A stretch of 64,000 nt of DNA, taken from NCBI RefSeq assembly GCF_004337505.1, contig NZ_SJZI01000042.1, positions 434,001 through 498,000 of the forward strand, written 5' to 3'. Each line of letters begins with the position of its first letter. The stretch's first letter is position 1. Below the pieces are notes generated by a model that made no database searches, was not told the origin of the DNA, and saw nothing but the letters and a program-made list of their open reading frames with translations. Source of the stretch: Flaviaestuariibacter flavus. GTDB taxonomy: Bacteria; Bacteroidota; Bacteroidia; Chitinophagales; Chitinophagaceae. A program made the position numbers and the translations under genes. Below, piece by piece: positions 8,684 to 16,481 of this stretch.

Positions 8684-9675
8684 TGTTGTACGATTGGCTG
8701 CAACAGGTACGATTTGCGCACGTGTGGGTGCTGCCCTTCCTGGGGCTGCTGCCGGTGCTCGCCTACCTGTGGGTGCGCGGCCAGCGCACGCGCCGCGCCG
8801 CCTTCCAGGTATCTACCGCCGCCCTGTTTACCGTACGCTCGGGGCGCCAGCGCTGGCTCTTCCTGCTGCCGCTGCTGCGCCTGCTTGCAGGCGCCGGGCT
8901 CGTGCTCGCGCTTGCCCGCCCGCAGGTGAGCGACGTACAGAAAAAGAACAAGGGCGAAGGCATCGCCATCGTACTGTGCATCGACGTGAGCGGATCGATG
9001 ATGACGCCCGACTTCGTACCCAACCGCCTGGCGGTGGCCAAGGAGGTGGCTGCTGATTTCGTGCGGGCCCGCCAGGTCGACCAGATCGGGCTCGTAGTGT
9101 TTTCCGGGGAGGCGTTTACGCAGGCGCCGATCTCCACCGACTACGAATCGCTGCTCGAGCAGATCCGTTCCATTCGAAGCGATATGCTGCAGCCGGGCAC
9201 GCTCATCGGAGAGGGACTGGCCACCTCGGTGGCGCGTCTTGCCGATGTGCCCGCGAAAAGCAAGGTGGTGGTGCTGCTCACCGACGGCCGCGAGGAAGCG
9301 CCGCCCACACGCATCATCGACCCCGAGACCGCATTGGGTATCGCCCGCGCCAAAGGCGTGAAGGTGTACACGATCGGCATGGCCTCGGATCGCTTTGCGG
9401 CCTACACCGAAGGTGGTGGCAAGGGCAACGTCCAGGTAGATGAACAGCTCTTGCAGCGGATCGCGCAGTCGACGGGCGGCGCCTACTTCCGCGCCAAGGA
9501 CAAGGGCAGCCTGCAGGGCGTGTATGCGCGGATCAACCAGCTGGAGCGCTCCAACGTTCAGGTGGTGACCAAAACACGCTACCACGAAGAGTTTCATTGG
9601 TTTGTTGCCGCGGCCGCGCTGTTTTTGCTGCTTGAGCTGCTGCTGCGCTATACATTATTCCGTACTTTGCCCTGA
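8683..9675 (+). CDS. batA: BatA-like von Willebrand factor A membrane protein
   Basis: 330 residues. Two hydrophobic segments near the N terminus (about 14-30 and 62-80) precede a cytosol- or periplasm-facing VWA domain. The MIDAS motif DVSGSMM starts at Asp101, with TLIGEG supplying the conserved Thr and LLTDGREE the Asp. A C-terminal helix (WFVAAAALFLLLELLLRYTLF) anchors the other end. This is the BatA/BatB architecture; only one VWA gene is present here, with no BatB and no TPR-type BatC/E. Bat proteins were named for Bacteroides aerotolerance, but the exact function is debated. Two bases separate its stop from rsgA. Confidence 0.9.
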   Translation: MLYDWLQQVRFAHVWVLPFLGLLPVLAYLWVRGQRTRRAAFQVSTAALFTVRSGRQRWLFLLPLLRLLAGAGLVLALARPQVSDVQKKNKGEGIAIVLCIDVSGSMMTPDFVPNRLAVAKEVAADFVRARQVDQIGLVVFSGEAFTQAPISTDYESLLEQIRSIRSDMLQPGTLIGEGLATSVARLADVPAKSKVVVLLTDGREEAPPTRIIDPETALGIARAKGVKVYTIGMASDRFAAYTEGGGKGNVQVDEQLLQRIAQSTGGAYFRAKDKGSLQGVYARINQLERSNVQVVTKTRYHEEFHWFVAAAALFLLLELLLRYTLFRTLP

Positions 9676-9677
9676 TC

Positions 9678-10610
9678 ATGGAAGGCCTGGTGTATAAATC
9701 GACGGGAAGCTGGTATTCGGTAAAAGACACCGAAGGACGGTGGTGGAACGCACGTATCAAGGGCACGTTCCGGCAGGACGGGCTGACGTCAACCAACCCC
9801 CTCGCGGTGGGCGACATTGTCGATATTGTTTCCGAATACGAAGGTGAGAACACGGCCACCATCACCGGCATCCATGAGCGCCGCAATTATATCAACCGCC
9901 TGTCGCCGAAAGGCCGCCACCAGCAGCACATTGTGGCCGCCAACCTCGATCAGTCGCTGCTTATCGCCACGCTCCGCGACCCCCGTACTTCTACGGGATT
10001 CATCGACCGCTTTCTTGTTACCTGCGAAATGTACCACGTGCCGGCCATCCTGCTGTTCAACAAGGCCGACCTGTACCGCGACAAGGAGTGGGACCTCTAT
10101 GCCGAACTGGAAGAGATCTATACCAATGTCGGTTACCAGGTGCAGCTCGTATCACTGCTCGAAGGCAAGGGCATTGAAGAAGTATCGCAGCTGCTGCACC
10201 ATAAGACGACGCTCGTGAGCGGACACAGCGGCGTGGGTAAATCATCTTTTATTAACCGCATTCTGCCGGGTAAAGGCATCAAGACGCAGGATGTAAGCGG
10301 CTGGAGCGGCAAAGGGCAACACACCACGACCTTTGCGGAGATGTATGACCTTCCGTCAGCCGAAGGCGGGCGCATAATCGATACCCCCGGTCTTAAGGAG
10401 TTTGGCCTGGTAAACATCTCGAAGTCCGAGTTGAGCGGGTATTTCCCGGAGATGCGCGAGCGGCTCAACGGCTGCCAGTTCAATAACTGTCTTCACATGA
10501 ACGAGCCGGGCTGCGCCATTAAGGAAGCCGTCCGTAACGGGGAAATATCCGAGGAGCGCTATGTGAATTACGCGACCATTCTCGATACCATCGACGAGAA
10601 GAAGTATTGA
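9678..10610 (+). CDS. rsgA: Ribosome small-subunit GTPase RsgA (EngC/YjeQ)
   Basis: 310 residues, the usual length. RsgA is a circularly permuted GTPase that checks late 30S maturation. The N-terminal OB fold (VYKSTGSWYSVKD) is followed by the permuted G domain: G4 NKADLYRD near residue 130, then G1 GHSGVGKSSFINRI around 181, and G3 DTPGLKEFGL near 234. The C-terminal zinc knuckle is CQFNNCLHMNEPGC. It follows batA by two bases, but a TA-N-TTTG element at 9663-9669 inside the batA end could give it its own promoter. Co-directionality with Bat genes is probably incidental. Confidence 0.97.
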   Translation: MEGLVYKSTGSWYSVKDTEGRWWNARIKGTFRQDGLTSTNPLAVGDIVDIVSEYEGENTATITGIHERRNYINRLSPKGRHQQHIVAANLDQSLLIATLRDPRTSTGFIDRFLVTCEMYHVPAILLFNKADLYRDKEWDLYAELEEIYTNVGYQVQLVSLLEGKGIEEVSQLLHHKTTLVSGHSGVGKSSFINRILPGKGIKTQDVSGWSGKGQHTTTFAEMYDLPSAEGGRIIDTPGLKEFGLVNISKSELSGYFPEMRERLNGCQFNNCLHMNEPGCAIKEAVRNGEISEERYVNYATILDTIDEKKY

Positions 10611-10887
10611 GGAGCCCGGCTGTTTCCGCTCATCCTTTCGGTTTTCCTTCCTGAATGCAGGCCGCAGTACGTTTCATCCGGCAGACTTCCGGCACGTGCT
10701 CGTCGGCACTTGCCAGAATGGGCCGGCACAGTAAGCGAACCGCAGGGTTTATGGCATTCCCCATCAGTATATTTATTTTTTGAAACGCGCGCACCCTGTC
10801 TGGCAATAATTTAAATTTAATAAGCTCCATACCCGTTGAAAACGTTTATCCTGCCCGGTTATTTTTTCTTCACCTAAAACCTGTTTT
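10611..10887. other. Intergenic region before the OmpA/DUF937 gene
   Basis: 277 bases with no convincing gene. An open frame of 66 codons on the minus strand (10630-10830) has no recognisable features. The last 90 bases are AT-rich (ATAATTTAAATTTAATAAG) and probably hold the promoter of the downstream gene. Confidence 0.4.
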
Positions 10888-12162
10888 ATGGCTTTCAACC
10901 TGCTGGATTCGGTACGTTCGCTTTTCAACCATGAAGTTGTAAGTAAAGTAGCCCCGTCGCTTGGCGAAAGCGAAGGTGGAGTAGGTAAGGCGCTCGCTGC
11001 GATCATTCCTTTGCTCTTTGGTGGCGTACTGTCGCGCGTGCATGCCGGCGAGGCTGCTTCGATGCTTGACGTTTCGCGAAACGTTGCGGCGGGCGGTCCG
11101 GCGAATGCGCTCCGGGGCCTTGCCACGGGCGATACGCAGTCGCTCATTTCCCGGGGCACCGACCTGGTGCGTAACCTGTTTGGCACGCACCACGACGCCG
11201 TTGGCAGCGTCGTGGCCCGGCACGCCGGTGTCCATGAAAATTCGGCCCGTTCGCTGTTGGCGCTGGCTGCGCCCGTTGCCTTGGGAAGACTGGGCGAGCA
11301 CGCCGAAGAAAATCATATGCGCGTGCCGGAATTTTCTTCCTTCCTGGAAAGCCAGCGGGTACATATAGAACAGGCATTGCCTTCGGGCCTGAGCCTGTCG
11401 GCCATCCCGGGACTAAGCGGTCTTACCGCCCGCGATGCCAGCGTAACGGGTGTGCCGGTGGAACGCACCCACCGGACCGTATCCGATTCCGGCAGGGTGA
11501 CACCGGAGCACAAGCCCGGCGGATCGAAATGGTTACTGCCCGTAATCATCATCCTGGCGATCCTCGCACTACTGTATCTGTTCAGCAGGGGGTGCAACCG
11601 GCGGGACACGGATACGAATACGGGGAACACAACGATGACTACGCCGGTACCTGTCCAGACCGATACCAGCACGATACGGACGCCGGGCGCGGGCGCGCGC
11701 ACGTATACAAAAGTGCGGCTGGCTAATGGTACGGAGCTGAACGCTTATGCCGGCGGAGTGGAAGAGCAACTGGTCAACTGCATCAACGATGCTTCCTGCA
11801 AAGCAGGAAAGGACAAATGGTTTGATTTCGACAACATCAATTTCGAGGTGGGAAGCGCAAGGCTTACGCCTGAAAGCCGCGACCAGGTCAATAATATTGT
11901 TGCAATTCTGAACGCCTATCCCGCTGTTCGGATCAAGGTCGGTGGTTACACGGATAAAACGGGTAACGATGCCGCAAACAAAAAGCTTAGCCAGGAGCGG
12001 GCCGACGCGGTGATGAACGCGATCAGGTCAGCGGGTGGAAAAGCGGGGCAACTTACCGGCGCGGAAGGCTATGGTTCCGAATTCGCAAAGGTACCCGCAA
12101 CAGCCTCCGATGAGGAACGCAAGAAAGACCGCCGTATTGCCTTGCAGCTTAACAGCAAATAA
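10888..12162 (+). CDS. DUF937-OmpA fusion, single-span envelope protein
   Basis: 424 residues in three parts. Residues 1 to about 150 are a DUF937-like helical repeat region (GGVGKALAAIIPLLFGGVLSRV, then RSLLALAAPVALGRLG). Residues 215-233 are a transmembrane helix (WLLPVIIILAILALLYLF). After a Thr/Pro-rich linker, residues from about 310 form an OmpA-like peptidoglycan-binding domain with FDFDNINFEVGSARLTPES, VGGYTDKTGNDAANKKLSQERA and the terminal DRRIALQL. The predicted topology puts DUF937 in the cytoplasm and OmpA in the periplasm, so the protein could tie the inner membrane to the wall. A strong terminator follows at 12205. Confidence 0.92.
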   Translation: MAFNLLDSVRSLFNHEVVSKVAPSLGESEGGVGKALAAIIPLLFGGVLSRVHAGEAASMLDVSRNVAAGGPANALRGLATGDTQSLISRGTDLVRNLFGTHHDAVGSVVARHAGVHENSARSLLALAAPVALGRLGEHAEENHMRVPEFSSFLESQRVHIEQALPSGLSLSAIPGLSGLTARDASVTGVPVERTHRTVSDSGRVTPEHKPGGSKWLLPVIIILAILALLYLFSRGCNRRDTDTNTGNTTMTTPVPVQTDTSTIRTPGAGARTYTKVRLANGTELNAYAGGVEEQLVNCINDASCKAGKDKWFDFDNINFEVGSARLTPESRDQVNNIVAILNAYPAVRIKVGGYTDKTGNDAANKKLSQERADAVMNAIRSAGGKAGQLTGAEGYGSEFAKVPATASDEERKKDRRIALQLNSK

Positions 12163-12204
12163 CCGCAGGCGTGACGGGAAAGGCATTGTGAACGACATGC
12201 TATC

Positions 12205-12243
12205 ACGACAGATCCCGGCAGCCAGCCGGGATCTGTCGTTTTC
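12205..12243 (+). terminator. Rho-independent terminator after the OmpA/DUF937 gene
   Basis: A 15-bp perfect stem (ACGACAGATCCCGGC and its complement, loop AGCCA) is followed by TTTTC. Confidence 0.85.
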
Positions 12244-12281
12244 AATATGTGCTTTGCAATCCCGGGGCGCGGGGCGAAACC

Positions 12282-12605
12282 TCAGTTCCGCAGGTCCACC
12301 GACATCAGCTTTCCTTCCAGCACCGACGCCAGTTCCACCACGGCCTCGTTGGCGCGCTTGGAAGCTTCGTGCAATTGTGTTGGAAAAAGTGAGATGCCGT
12401 TGTAGATGCTGTAGCAAAGCGTCAGCAGGTGCTTGCCGAATGAAAAGCTCCAGTTGATGGAGTCGAATTCGTCTTCCTTGCGCGAAAAATCCACGTTCAG
12501 GTCGGTGGAAAGAATGTCGGCAACGAGGTAGAAACGTTTAAGGCCGCCATCATCGTCGATTACGGCTTCGGTGCATCCGAGTGCATTTCGTAGGGTCAGA
12601 CTCAT
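12282..12605 (-). CDS. Hypothetical 107-residue cytoplasmic protein
   Basis: The ATG at 12603-12605 gives MSLTLRNALGCTEAVID, a soluble, moderately acidic protein with no signal peptide or membrane segment. A frame extension upstream to 12797 is possible but reads through an Arg-rich, low-quality stretch, so the shorter start is preferred. The central segment (NVDFSRKEDEFDSINWSFSFG) and the helix EASKRANEAVVELASVLEG give no family I recognise. It sits between the OmpA gene and a small lipoprotein gene on the same strand. Codon use resembles its neighbours. Confidence 0.6.
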   Translation of the reverse strand: MSLTLRNALGCTEAVIDDDGGLKRFYLVADILSTDLNVDFSRKEDEFDSINWSFSFGKHLLTLCYSIYNGISLFPTQLHEASKRANEAVVELASVLEGKLMSVDLRN

Positions 12606-12709
12606 GTGAAACGGTTTAGTATAGGTAAGACGCCTTTGTGACGTCAATCGCTGCATCCGTCGCAAACTTTGTGCCTCGCCACTGCCATGACCGGGGCGCT
12701 GTGGATAAA

Positions 12710-12883
12710 TTACTGCTGCACCCGGTATTTGGGGGTTTTCTTCGGCGGCTCGCTCAGGAGCTTCTCCGCGCCCACGTTGCGTCCATCGCTCGGGCACCCT
12801 TCCTTATTCTTCTTGAAAACACTGCACGAAGCAGTAAAGCCCACCAGGGCAATCAGAACGGCAATGCGGGTAACGTTTTTCAT
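12710..12883 (-). CDS. Small lipoprotein, 57 residues
   Basis: Starts MKNVTRIAVLIALVGF, followed by the lipobox TASC (Cys20) and SVFKKNKEG. The mature peptide is only about 38 residues and rich in Lys/Pro with a single further Cys (EGCPSDGRNVGAEKL). Small lipoproteins of this shape are frequent in Chitinophagaceae, usually unannotated. A six-residue longer start exists at 12901 but would place Arg/Lys residues ahead of the normal signal peptide. Function unknown; likely outer-membrane-anchored. Confidence 0.65.
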   Translation of the reverse strand: MKNVTRIAVLIALVGFTASCSVFKKNKEGCPSDGRNVGAEKLLSEPPKKTPKYRVQQ

Positions 12884-12929
12884 AAGACGGCGTTTAGACA
12901 ACCCTAAGTTCGGGATAATTCCCCAAACA

Positions 12930-13051
12930 GGATGTCGGATCTCAGGTGTCAGAGCTCAGATCGCAGTATGATGATTGCAAAATATTGACAACGATCACTT
13001 TACAGGTAACTGCCAAACTCTAGATCGGAGATCCGAGATCTAAGATCTGAG
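12930..13051. repeat. Paired GATC-type palindromic repeats
   Basis: GGATGTCGGATCTCAGG (12930-12946) and GAGCTCAGATCG are followed, 60 bases on, by AGATCGGAGATCCGAGATC and AAGATCTGAGAT (13021-13051). The second half encodes the C-terminal tail of the carbonic-anhydrase-like gene. Confidence 0.6.
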
Positions 13052-13586
13052 ATTCTCCTCCCGCTTCGTTCACCGCGTCGAACCAGCGCGCATAACGTCC
13101 GTAATTCTGCGCGATGCGGTGGATTTCGCCCGACAGCAGCTCCTCGGGCAGCGCTTTTACTTTTTTTGCCGGAACACCCGCGTAGATGGAGCCGCCCTCG
13201 CAGACGGAGTTCTCAAGCACCACGGCGCCCGCCGCGATGATGGTGTTGGAATGCACCACGGCGTTGTCCATAACGATGGCGCCCATCCCGATCAGCACGT
13301 GGTTGTGGATGGTGCAGCCGTGAACGATGGCGTTGTGCCCGATGGAAACGTCGTCGCCCACCAGCACCTTCGTTTTCTGGTAAGTGGCGTGGATGACGGC
13401 GCCATCCTGCACGTTCACCCGGTCGCCGAGGCGGATGCTGTTCACGTCGCCGCGGATCACCGCATTGAACCATACGCTGCAGCCTTCACCCATCATCACA
13501 TCACCCACTATGGTGCAGTTGGGCGCGATGAAGCAGTTGGGGCCCCAGGCGGGGAATTTATCTTCTACAGGGAGGAGCAGAGCCAT
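13020..13586 (-). CDS. Gamma-carbonic-anhydrase-like hexapeptide protein
   Basis: 188 residues of left-handed parallel beta-helix. Hexapeptide turns run from FIAPNCTIVGDVMMG to MGAIVMDNAVVHSN. The three histidines that bind metal in gamma-CA homologues (YrdA/CaiE/PaaY group) are visible in GAVIHATYQ, VSIGHNAIVHG (two), and the RGDVNSIRLGDRVNVQDG block is canonical. The ATG at 13584-13586 is chosen; the upstream open frame is repeat-derived. The last eight residues (ILDLGSPI) come from the GATC-type repeat at 13020-13051, so the natural C terminus was probably altered by repeat insertion. Whether it hydrates CO2 or acts as an acyltransferase cannot be told. Confidence 0.9.
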   Translation of the reverse strand: MALLLPVEDKFPAWGPNCFIAPNCTIVGDVMMGEGCSVWFNAVIRGDVNSIRLGDRVNVQDGAVIHATYQKTKVLVGDDVSIGHNAIVHGCTIHNHVLIGMGAIVMDNAVVHSNTIIAAGAVVLENSVCEGGSIYAGVPAKKVKALPEELLSGEIHRIAQNYGRYARWFDAVNEAGGESQILDLGSPI

Positions 13587-13587
13587 A

Positions 13588-13720
13588 AGAATATCGAGTA
13601 ACGAATGTTGAATATCGGATAACGAATATCGATAAATGCCGGTTGCGGCGGTCAGACAGATTGGGTCCGGTTGCGAAACACCCGATATTCTGCGGTTCGA
13701 TGTTCGGTATTCGGTATTTC
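13588..13720. repeat. GAATATCG-type inverted repeats between divergent genes
   Basis: CGAATGTTGAATATCGG and CGAATATCGATAA (13600-13635) are mirrored by CCGATATTCTGCGG and GTTCGGTATTCGG (13682-13714). The same low-complexity family occurs at 38675-38808 and 54335-54360. Confidence 0.5.
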
Positions 13721-13728
13721 TTTGCGCT

Positions 13729-14901
13729 ATGAATCTCCGCCAGCTTTTCCTGCAGCACGTAGCCCAGACCTCCACCGCACCGCTTGCCCTTGAGATCGTG
13801 AAGGCGGAAGGCTGCACGCTTTACGATGCTTCGGGCCGGGAATACATCGACCTGATCGGGGGTATTTCGGTGGCCAACGTGGGGCACCGCCATCCCGCGG
13901 TGCTGGAGGCGGTGCGCGCCCAGCTCGACGCTTACCTGCACGTGATGGTGTACGGCGAATTCGTGCAAAGCCCGCAGGTGCGCTATGCAGAAGCGCTTGT
14001 GCAGACATTGCCGGCGCCGCTCCGCTCGGTGTATTTTACCAACTCGGGCGCCGAAGCGGTGGAGGGCGCCATGAAGCTGGCCAAGCGCGTCACCGGGCGC
14101 ACCGGAATCATTGCATTCCAGAACTCCTACCATGGCTCCACCCAGGGCGCACTCAGCATCATCGGCTCCGAATACTGGCGCAACGCCTACCGGCCTTTGC
14201 TGCCCGGCGTGCAGCACCTGGTATACAACGACTTTGCCTCCATCGACCGTATTACTACGGATACCGCCTGCGTCGTTGCCGAAACGGTACAGGCCGAAGC
14301 GGGCGTGCTGCCTCCGTCGCGGGAGTGGCTGCAGGCCCTGCGTGCGCGCTGCACGCAAACAGGCACCCTGCTCGTGCTCGACGAGATCCAGGCGGGCTTT
14401 GGCCGCACCGGACGGCTCTGGGGCTTTGAGCACTTTGATGTTGTGCCCGACGTGCTGCTGCTGGGCAAAGCCCTCGGCGGCGGTATGCCCCTCGGTGCCT
14501 TTGTGGCCTCCAAAGAGCTGATGGATCATTTCACGGATGGCCCGGTGCTTGGGCATATCACCACCTTCGGCGGGCACCCGGTGTGTTGCGCGGCCGGCCT
14601 TGCCGCCTTCAGCGCGCTTCAATCGGAAGGCATGATAACGGATGTGGCCCGAAAGGCGGAACTATTCCGTACACTTCTCGTGCATCCCGCCATCCGGTCC
14701 GTAGCGCACTTCGGGTTGTGGATGGCCGTGCGTTTCGAATCCTTCGATGTGTGCAAGGCCGTCATCGACCGCTGCATTGCGCGCGGCGTGCTCTCCGACT
14801 GGTTTCTCTTCGCTTCGGACTGCCTGCGTATTTCGCCGCCGCTGACCATCAGCGAAGCAGAGATCGAAGCCGCGGCAACCATAATTCTCGAATCGATCTG
14901 A
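13729..14901 (+). CDS. Class III pyridoxal-phosphate aminotransferase (acetylornithine-type)
   Basis: 390 residues; fold-type I, class III aminotransferase. Seen are GGISVANVGHRHPAVLEAV near residue 45, FTNSGAEAVEGAMKLAK near 105 (phosphate cup), LVLDEIQAGFGRTGRLWGFE near 220, and the Schiff-base Lys247 in LLGKALGGGMPLGAF. The ITTFGGHPVCCAA segment closes the active site. The length and compact N terminus suit acetylornithine or related omega-aminotransferases, yet no arginine-biosynthesis genes lie nearby, so the substrate is open. ATG at 13729 starts MNLRQLFLQHV; longer upstream frame is repeat sequence. Confidence 0.9.
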   Translation: MNLRQLFLQHVAQTSTAPLALEIVKAEGCTLYDASGREYIDLIGGISVANVGHRHPAVLEAVRAQLDAYLHVMVYGEFVQSPQVRYAEALVQTLPAPLRSVYFTNSGAEAVEGAMKLAKRVTGRTGIIAFQNSYHGSTQGALSIIGSEYWRNAYRPLLPGVQHLVYNDFASIDRITTDTACVVAETVQAEAGVLPPSREWLQALRARCTQTGTLLVLDEIQAGFGRTGRLWGFEHFDVVPDVLLLGKALGGGMPLGAFVASKELMDHFTDGPVLGHITTFGGHPVCCAAGLAAFSALQSEGMITDVARKAELFRTLLVHPAIRSVAHFGLWMAVRFESFDVCKAVIDRCIARGVLSDWFLFASDCLRISPPLTISEAEIEAAATIILESI

Positions 14902-14966
14902 GCAAGCACCGGGCGATCCGAAAATTTTTTTCGGGACCGGTGAGCGGGAATTGAATAAATGAGTTT

Positions 14967-14983
14967 ACTTTGTATCGCAAAGT
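14967..14983. promoter_or_regulatory. Palindromic operator candidate ACTTTG-N5-CAAAGT (site 1)
   Basis: Perfect 6-bp arms around TATCG, ending eight bases before the ATG of the first cluster gene at 14991. TACTTTG overlaps it and could be the promoter -7 element. The same palindrome with the same distance to the coding start recurs at 15960-15976. Confidence 0.7.
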
Positions 14984-14990
14984 GCTTTTT

Positions 14991-15641
14991 ATGAATGAGC
15001 AAACGCAATCCCTCGAGACCTTGCAGGACATCCGCCGGATGATGAACCGGTCGAGCCGCTTCTTATCGCTGAGCGGGCTGAGCGGCATTGCGGCCGGCAT
15101 CTGGGGCCTTGCCGGCAGCTGGGCCGCCGGGCGCCGCATCGGTGCTTATTATGATGACTATACCCGGGGCGGCTACACCAACCACGACTTTGCCGAGCTG
15201 AAGCTGCACCTGATGGTGCTGGCAGCGATCGTGCTGGTGCTCGCGGTTGCTTCGGCCTTTTTCTTCACCTGGCGCCGCGCACGCCGCCAGCGTCTCCCGC
15301 TGTGGGACCGCACCTCGCGCACCCTGGCCATCAATATGCTGATACCGCTGGTAACCGGCGGCCTGCTGATCCTCTCCCTGCTCATGGGTTATAACGACTG
15401 GCGCTTTGTTGCTCCGCTCAGTCTCATCTTCTATGGCCTTGCGCTGGTGAATGGAAGCAAATACACCGTTAACGACATCCGCTACCTGGGTGTGCTTGAG
15501 ATCCTGCTTGGCCTCATTGCAACGCGCTATGTAGGCTACGGCCTGTATTTCTGGGCCATCGGTTTCGGCGTGCTGCACATCATCTGGGGCTTTTTTATGT
15601 GGTGGAAGAATGAGCGCGGGGAGGCGCCGGAAAAAGCGTGA
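14991..15641 (+). CDS. Six-helix membrane protein, first gene of the CreD cluster
   Basis: 216 residues. A polar 22-residue start (MNEQTQSLETLQDIRRMMNRS) precedes six likely membrane helices, for example LSLSGLSGIAAGIWGLAGSW, LMVLAAIVLVLAVASAFFF and WAIGFGVLHIIWGFFMWW. This arrangement matches unnamed Bacteroidota membrane proteins found beside winged-helix regulators. ATG at 14991 is preferred over TTG at 14970, which lies within the palindrome. Its stop overlaps the GTG start of the regulator gene (GTGA), so the two are translationally coupled. Function unknown; may sense or respond to envelope state. Confidence 0.85.
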   Translation: MNEQTQSLETLQDIRRMMNRSSRFLSLSGLSGIAAGIWGLAGSWAAGRRIGAYYDDYTRGGYTNHDFAELKLHLMVLAAIVLVLAVASAFFFTWRRARRQRLPLWDRTSRTLAINMLIPLVTGGLLILSLLMGYNDWRFVAPLSLIFYGLALVNGSKYTVNDIRYLGVLEILLGLIATRYVGYGLYFWAIGFGVLHIIWGFFMWWKNERGEAPEKA

Positions 15642-15943
15642 GCCAGAAAAACCCCATAGCAGGCCTCAACAAACTGTTCGACAACCGCATCCGCCTTGGC
15701 GTCATGAGCATTCTTGCCGCCAACGAGGAGGTAAGCTTCAACGACCTGAAGCAGATGCTGGAAGTAACGGACGGCAACCTGGCCACGCACCTCGTGAACC
15801 TGGAGGAGAACAGCCTCATTAAGGTGCACAAGGGCTTTATCGGGCGCAAGACCAACACCACGTATTCCATCACCCGTGCCGGCGAAAAGGCCTTCAACGA
15901 CCATATCCAGGCACTCGAACGCATGATCCGGGGTACCAAGTAA
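15638..15943 (+). CDS. Winged-helix DNA-binding regulator (HTH_34/MarR-like)
   Basis: 101 residues, about the size of a single winged helix. FDNRIRLGVMSILAANEEVSFNDLKQMLE is the first helices, cited here in part (residues 14-42). The recognition helix is VTDGNLATHLVNLEEN, and the wing is LIKVHKGFIGRKTNTTYSIT, followed by a dimerisation helix GEKAFNDHIQALERMI. Family members of this length pair with membrane proteins and CreD in Bacteroidota. GTG start at 15638 overlaps the upstream stop. It likely binds the ACTTTG-N5-CAAAGT sites that flank it at 14967 and 15960, giving autoregulation; this is inference. Confidence 0.9.
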   Translation: MSQKNPIAGLNKLFDNRIRLGVMSILAANEEVSFNDLKQMLEVTDGNLATHLVNLEENSLIKVHKGFIGRKTNTTYSITRAGEKAFNDHIQALERMIRGTK

Positions 15944-15959
15944 TTTTTTTTTTCCCTCC

Positions 15960-15976
15960 ACTTTGAAATACAAAGT
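15960..15976. promoter_or_regulatory. Palindromic operator candidate ACTTTG-N5-CAAAGT (site 2)
   Basis: Perfect 6-bp arms around AAATA, followed by ACTTTTTACG. Site 1 is followed by GCTTTTTATG, so the position of the start ATG at site 1 corresponds to an ACG here (15984-15986). Confidence 0.7.
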
Positions 15977-16481
15977 ACTTTTTACGAGAGAATATCAACG
16001 CCTCCGCACCGTCCGCCGCCTCCTGGGAATCTTTATCATCGCGCTGCTGCTGAGCGGACTTACCGTTTGGCCCGCCGATGCCGAGCTGCGCTTCGCGCTC
16101 CGCATTACCGGCACGGAAGGAGCGGTGGGACAATGGCTGCAACGCGTGCACAGCGCCTACACACGTGTGGGCAGCGAAAGCGGCTTCCTGTTTTACGGGT
16201 ACGACTGGCTCGCATTCGCACACGTGATCCTCGCCGGCCTCTTCGTCGGTCCCTGGCTCGACCCGGTGCGCAACCGTTGGGTGATCCAGTTCGGTCTGGG
16301 CGCCTGCGCCGCCATCCTGCCACTGGCCTTTATCTGCGGCACCCTGCGCGGCATTCCCTTCTGGTGGCAACTGGTCGACTGCAGCTTCGGTGTCTTCGGT
16401 GCTGCACTGCTCTGTCCCTGTCACCGCCTCGCGCTGCAGCTCGAGCGCGACAACTTCCAACCACAAAATCAAATCGCATGA
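15963..16481 (+). CDS. Four-helix membrane protein with unclear start codon
   Basis: Up to 172 residues. Four likely transmembrane helices: LLGIFIIALLLSGLTVW, FLFYGYDWLAFAHVILAGLFV, VIQFGLGACAAILPLAFICG and FWWQLVDCSFGVFGAALLC. The motif YGYDWLAFAHV and the WQLVDCSFG block recur in unnamed Bacteroidota membrane proteins. No ATG exists near the N terminus. TTG at 15963 is used, but it lies inside the operator palindrome; by analogy with the first gene the equivalent start is an ACG at 15984. Its stop overlaps the next ATG (ATGA). Confidence 0.78.
   Translation: MKYKVLFTREYQRLRTVRRLLGIFIIALLLSGLTVWPADAELRFALRITGTEGAVGQWLQRVHSAYTRVGSESGFLFYGYDWLAFAHVILAGLFVGPWLDPVRNRWVIQFGLGACAAILPLAFICGTLRGIPFWWQLVDCSFGVFGAALLCPCHRLALQLERDNFQPQNQIA

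Noticed and set aside
10630..10830. Possible 66-residue gene on the minus strand
   Set aside because: No signal, motif or neighbour support. Described as intergenic.
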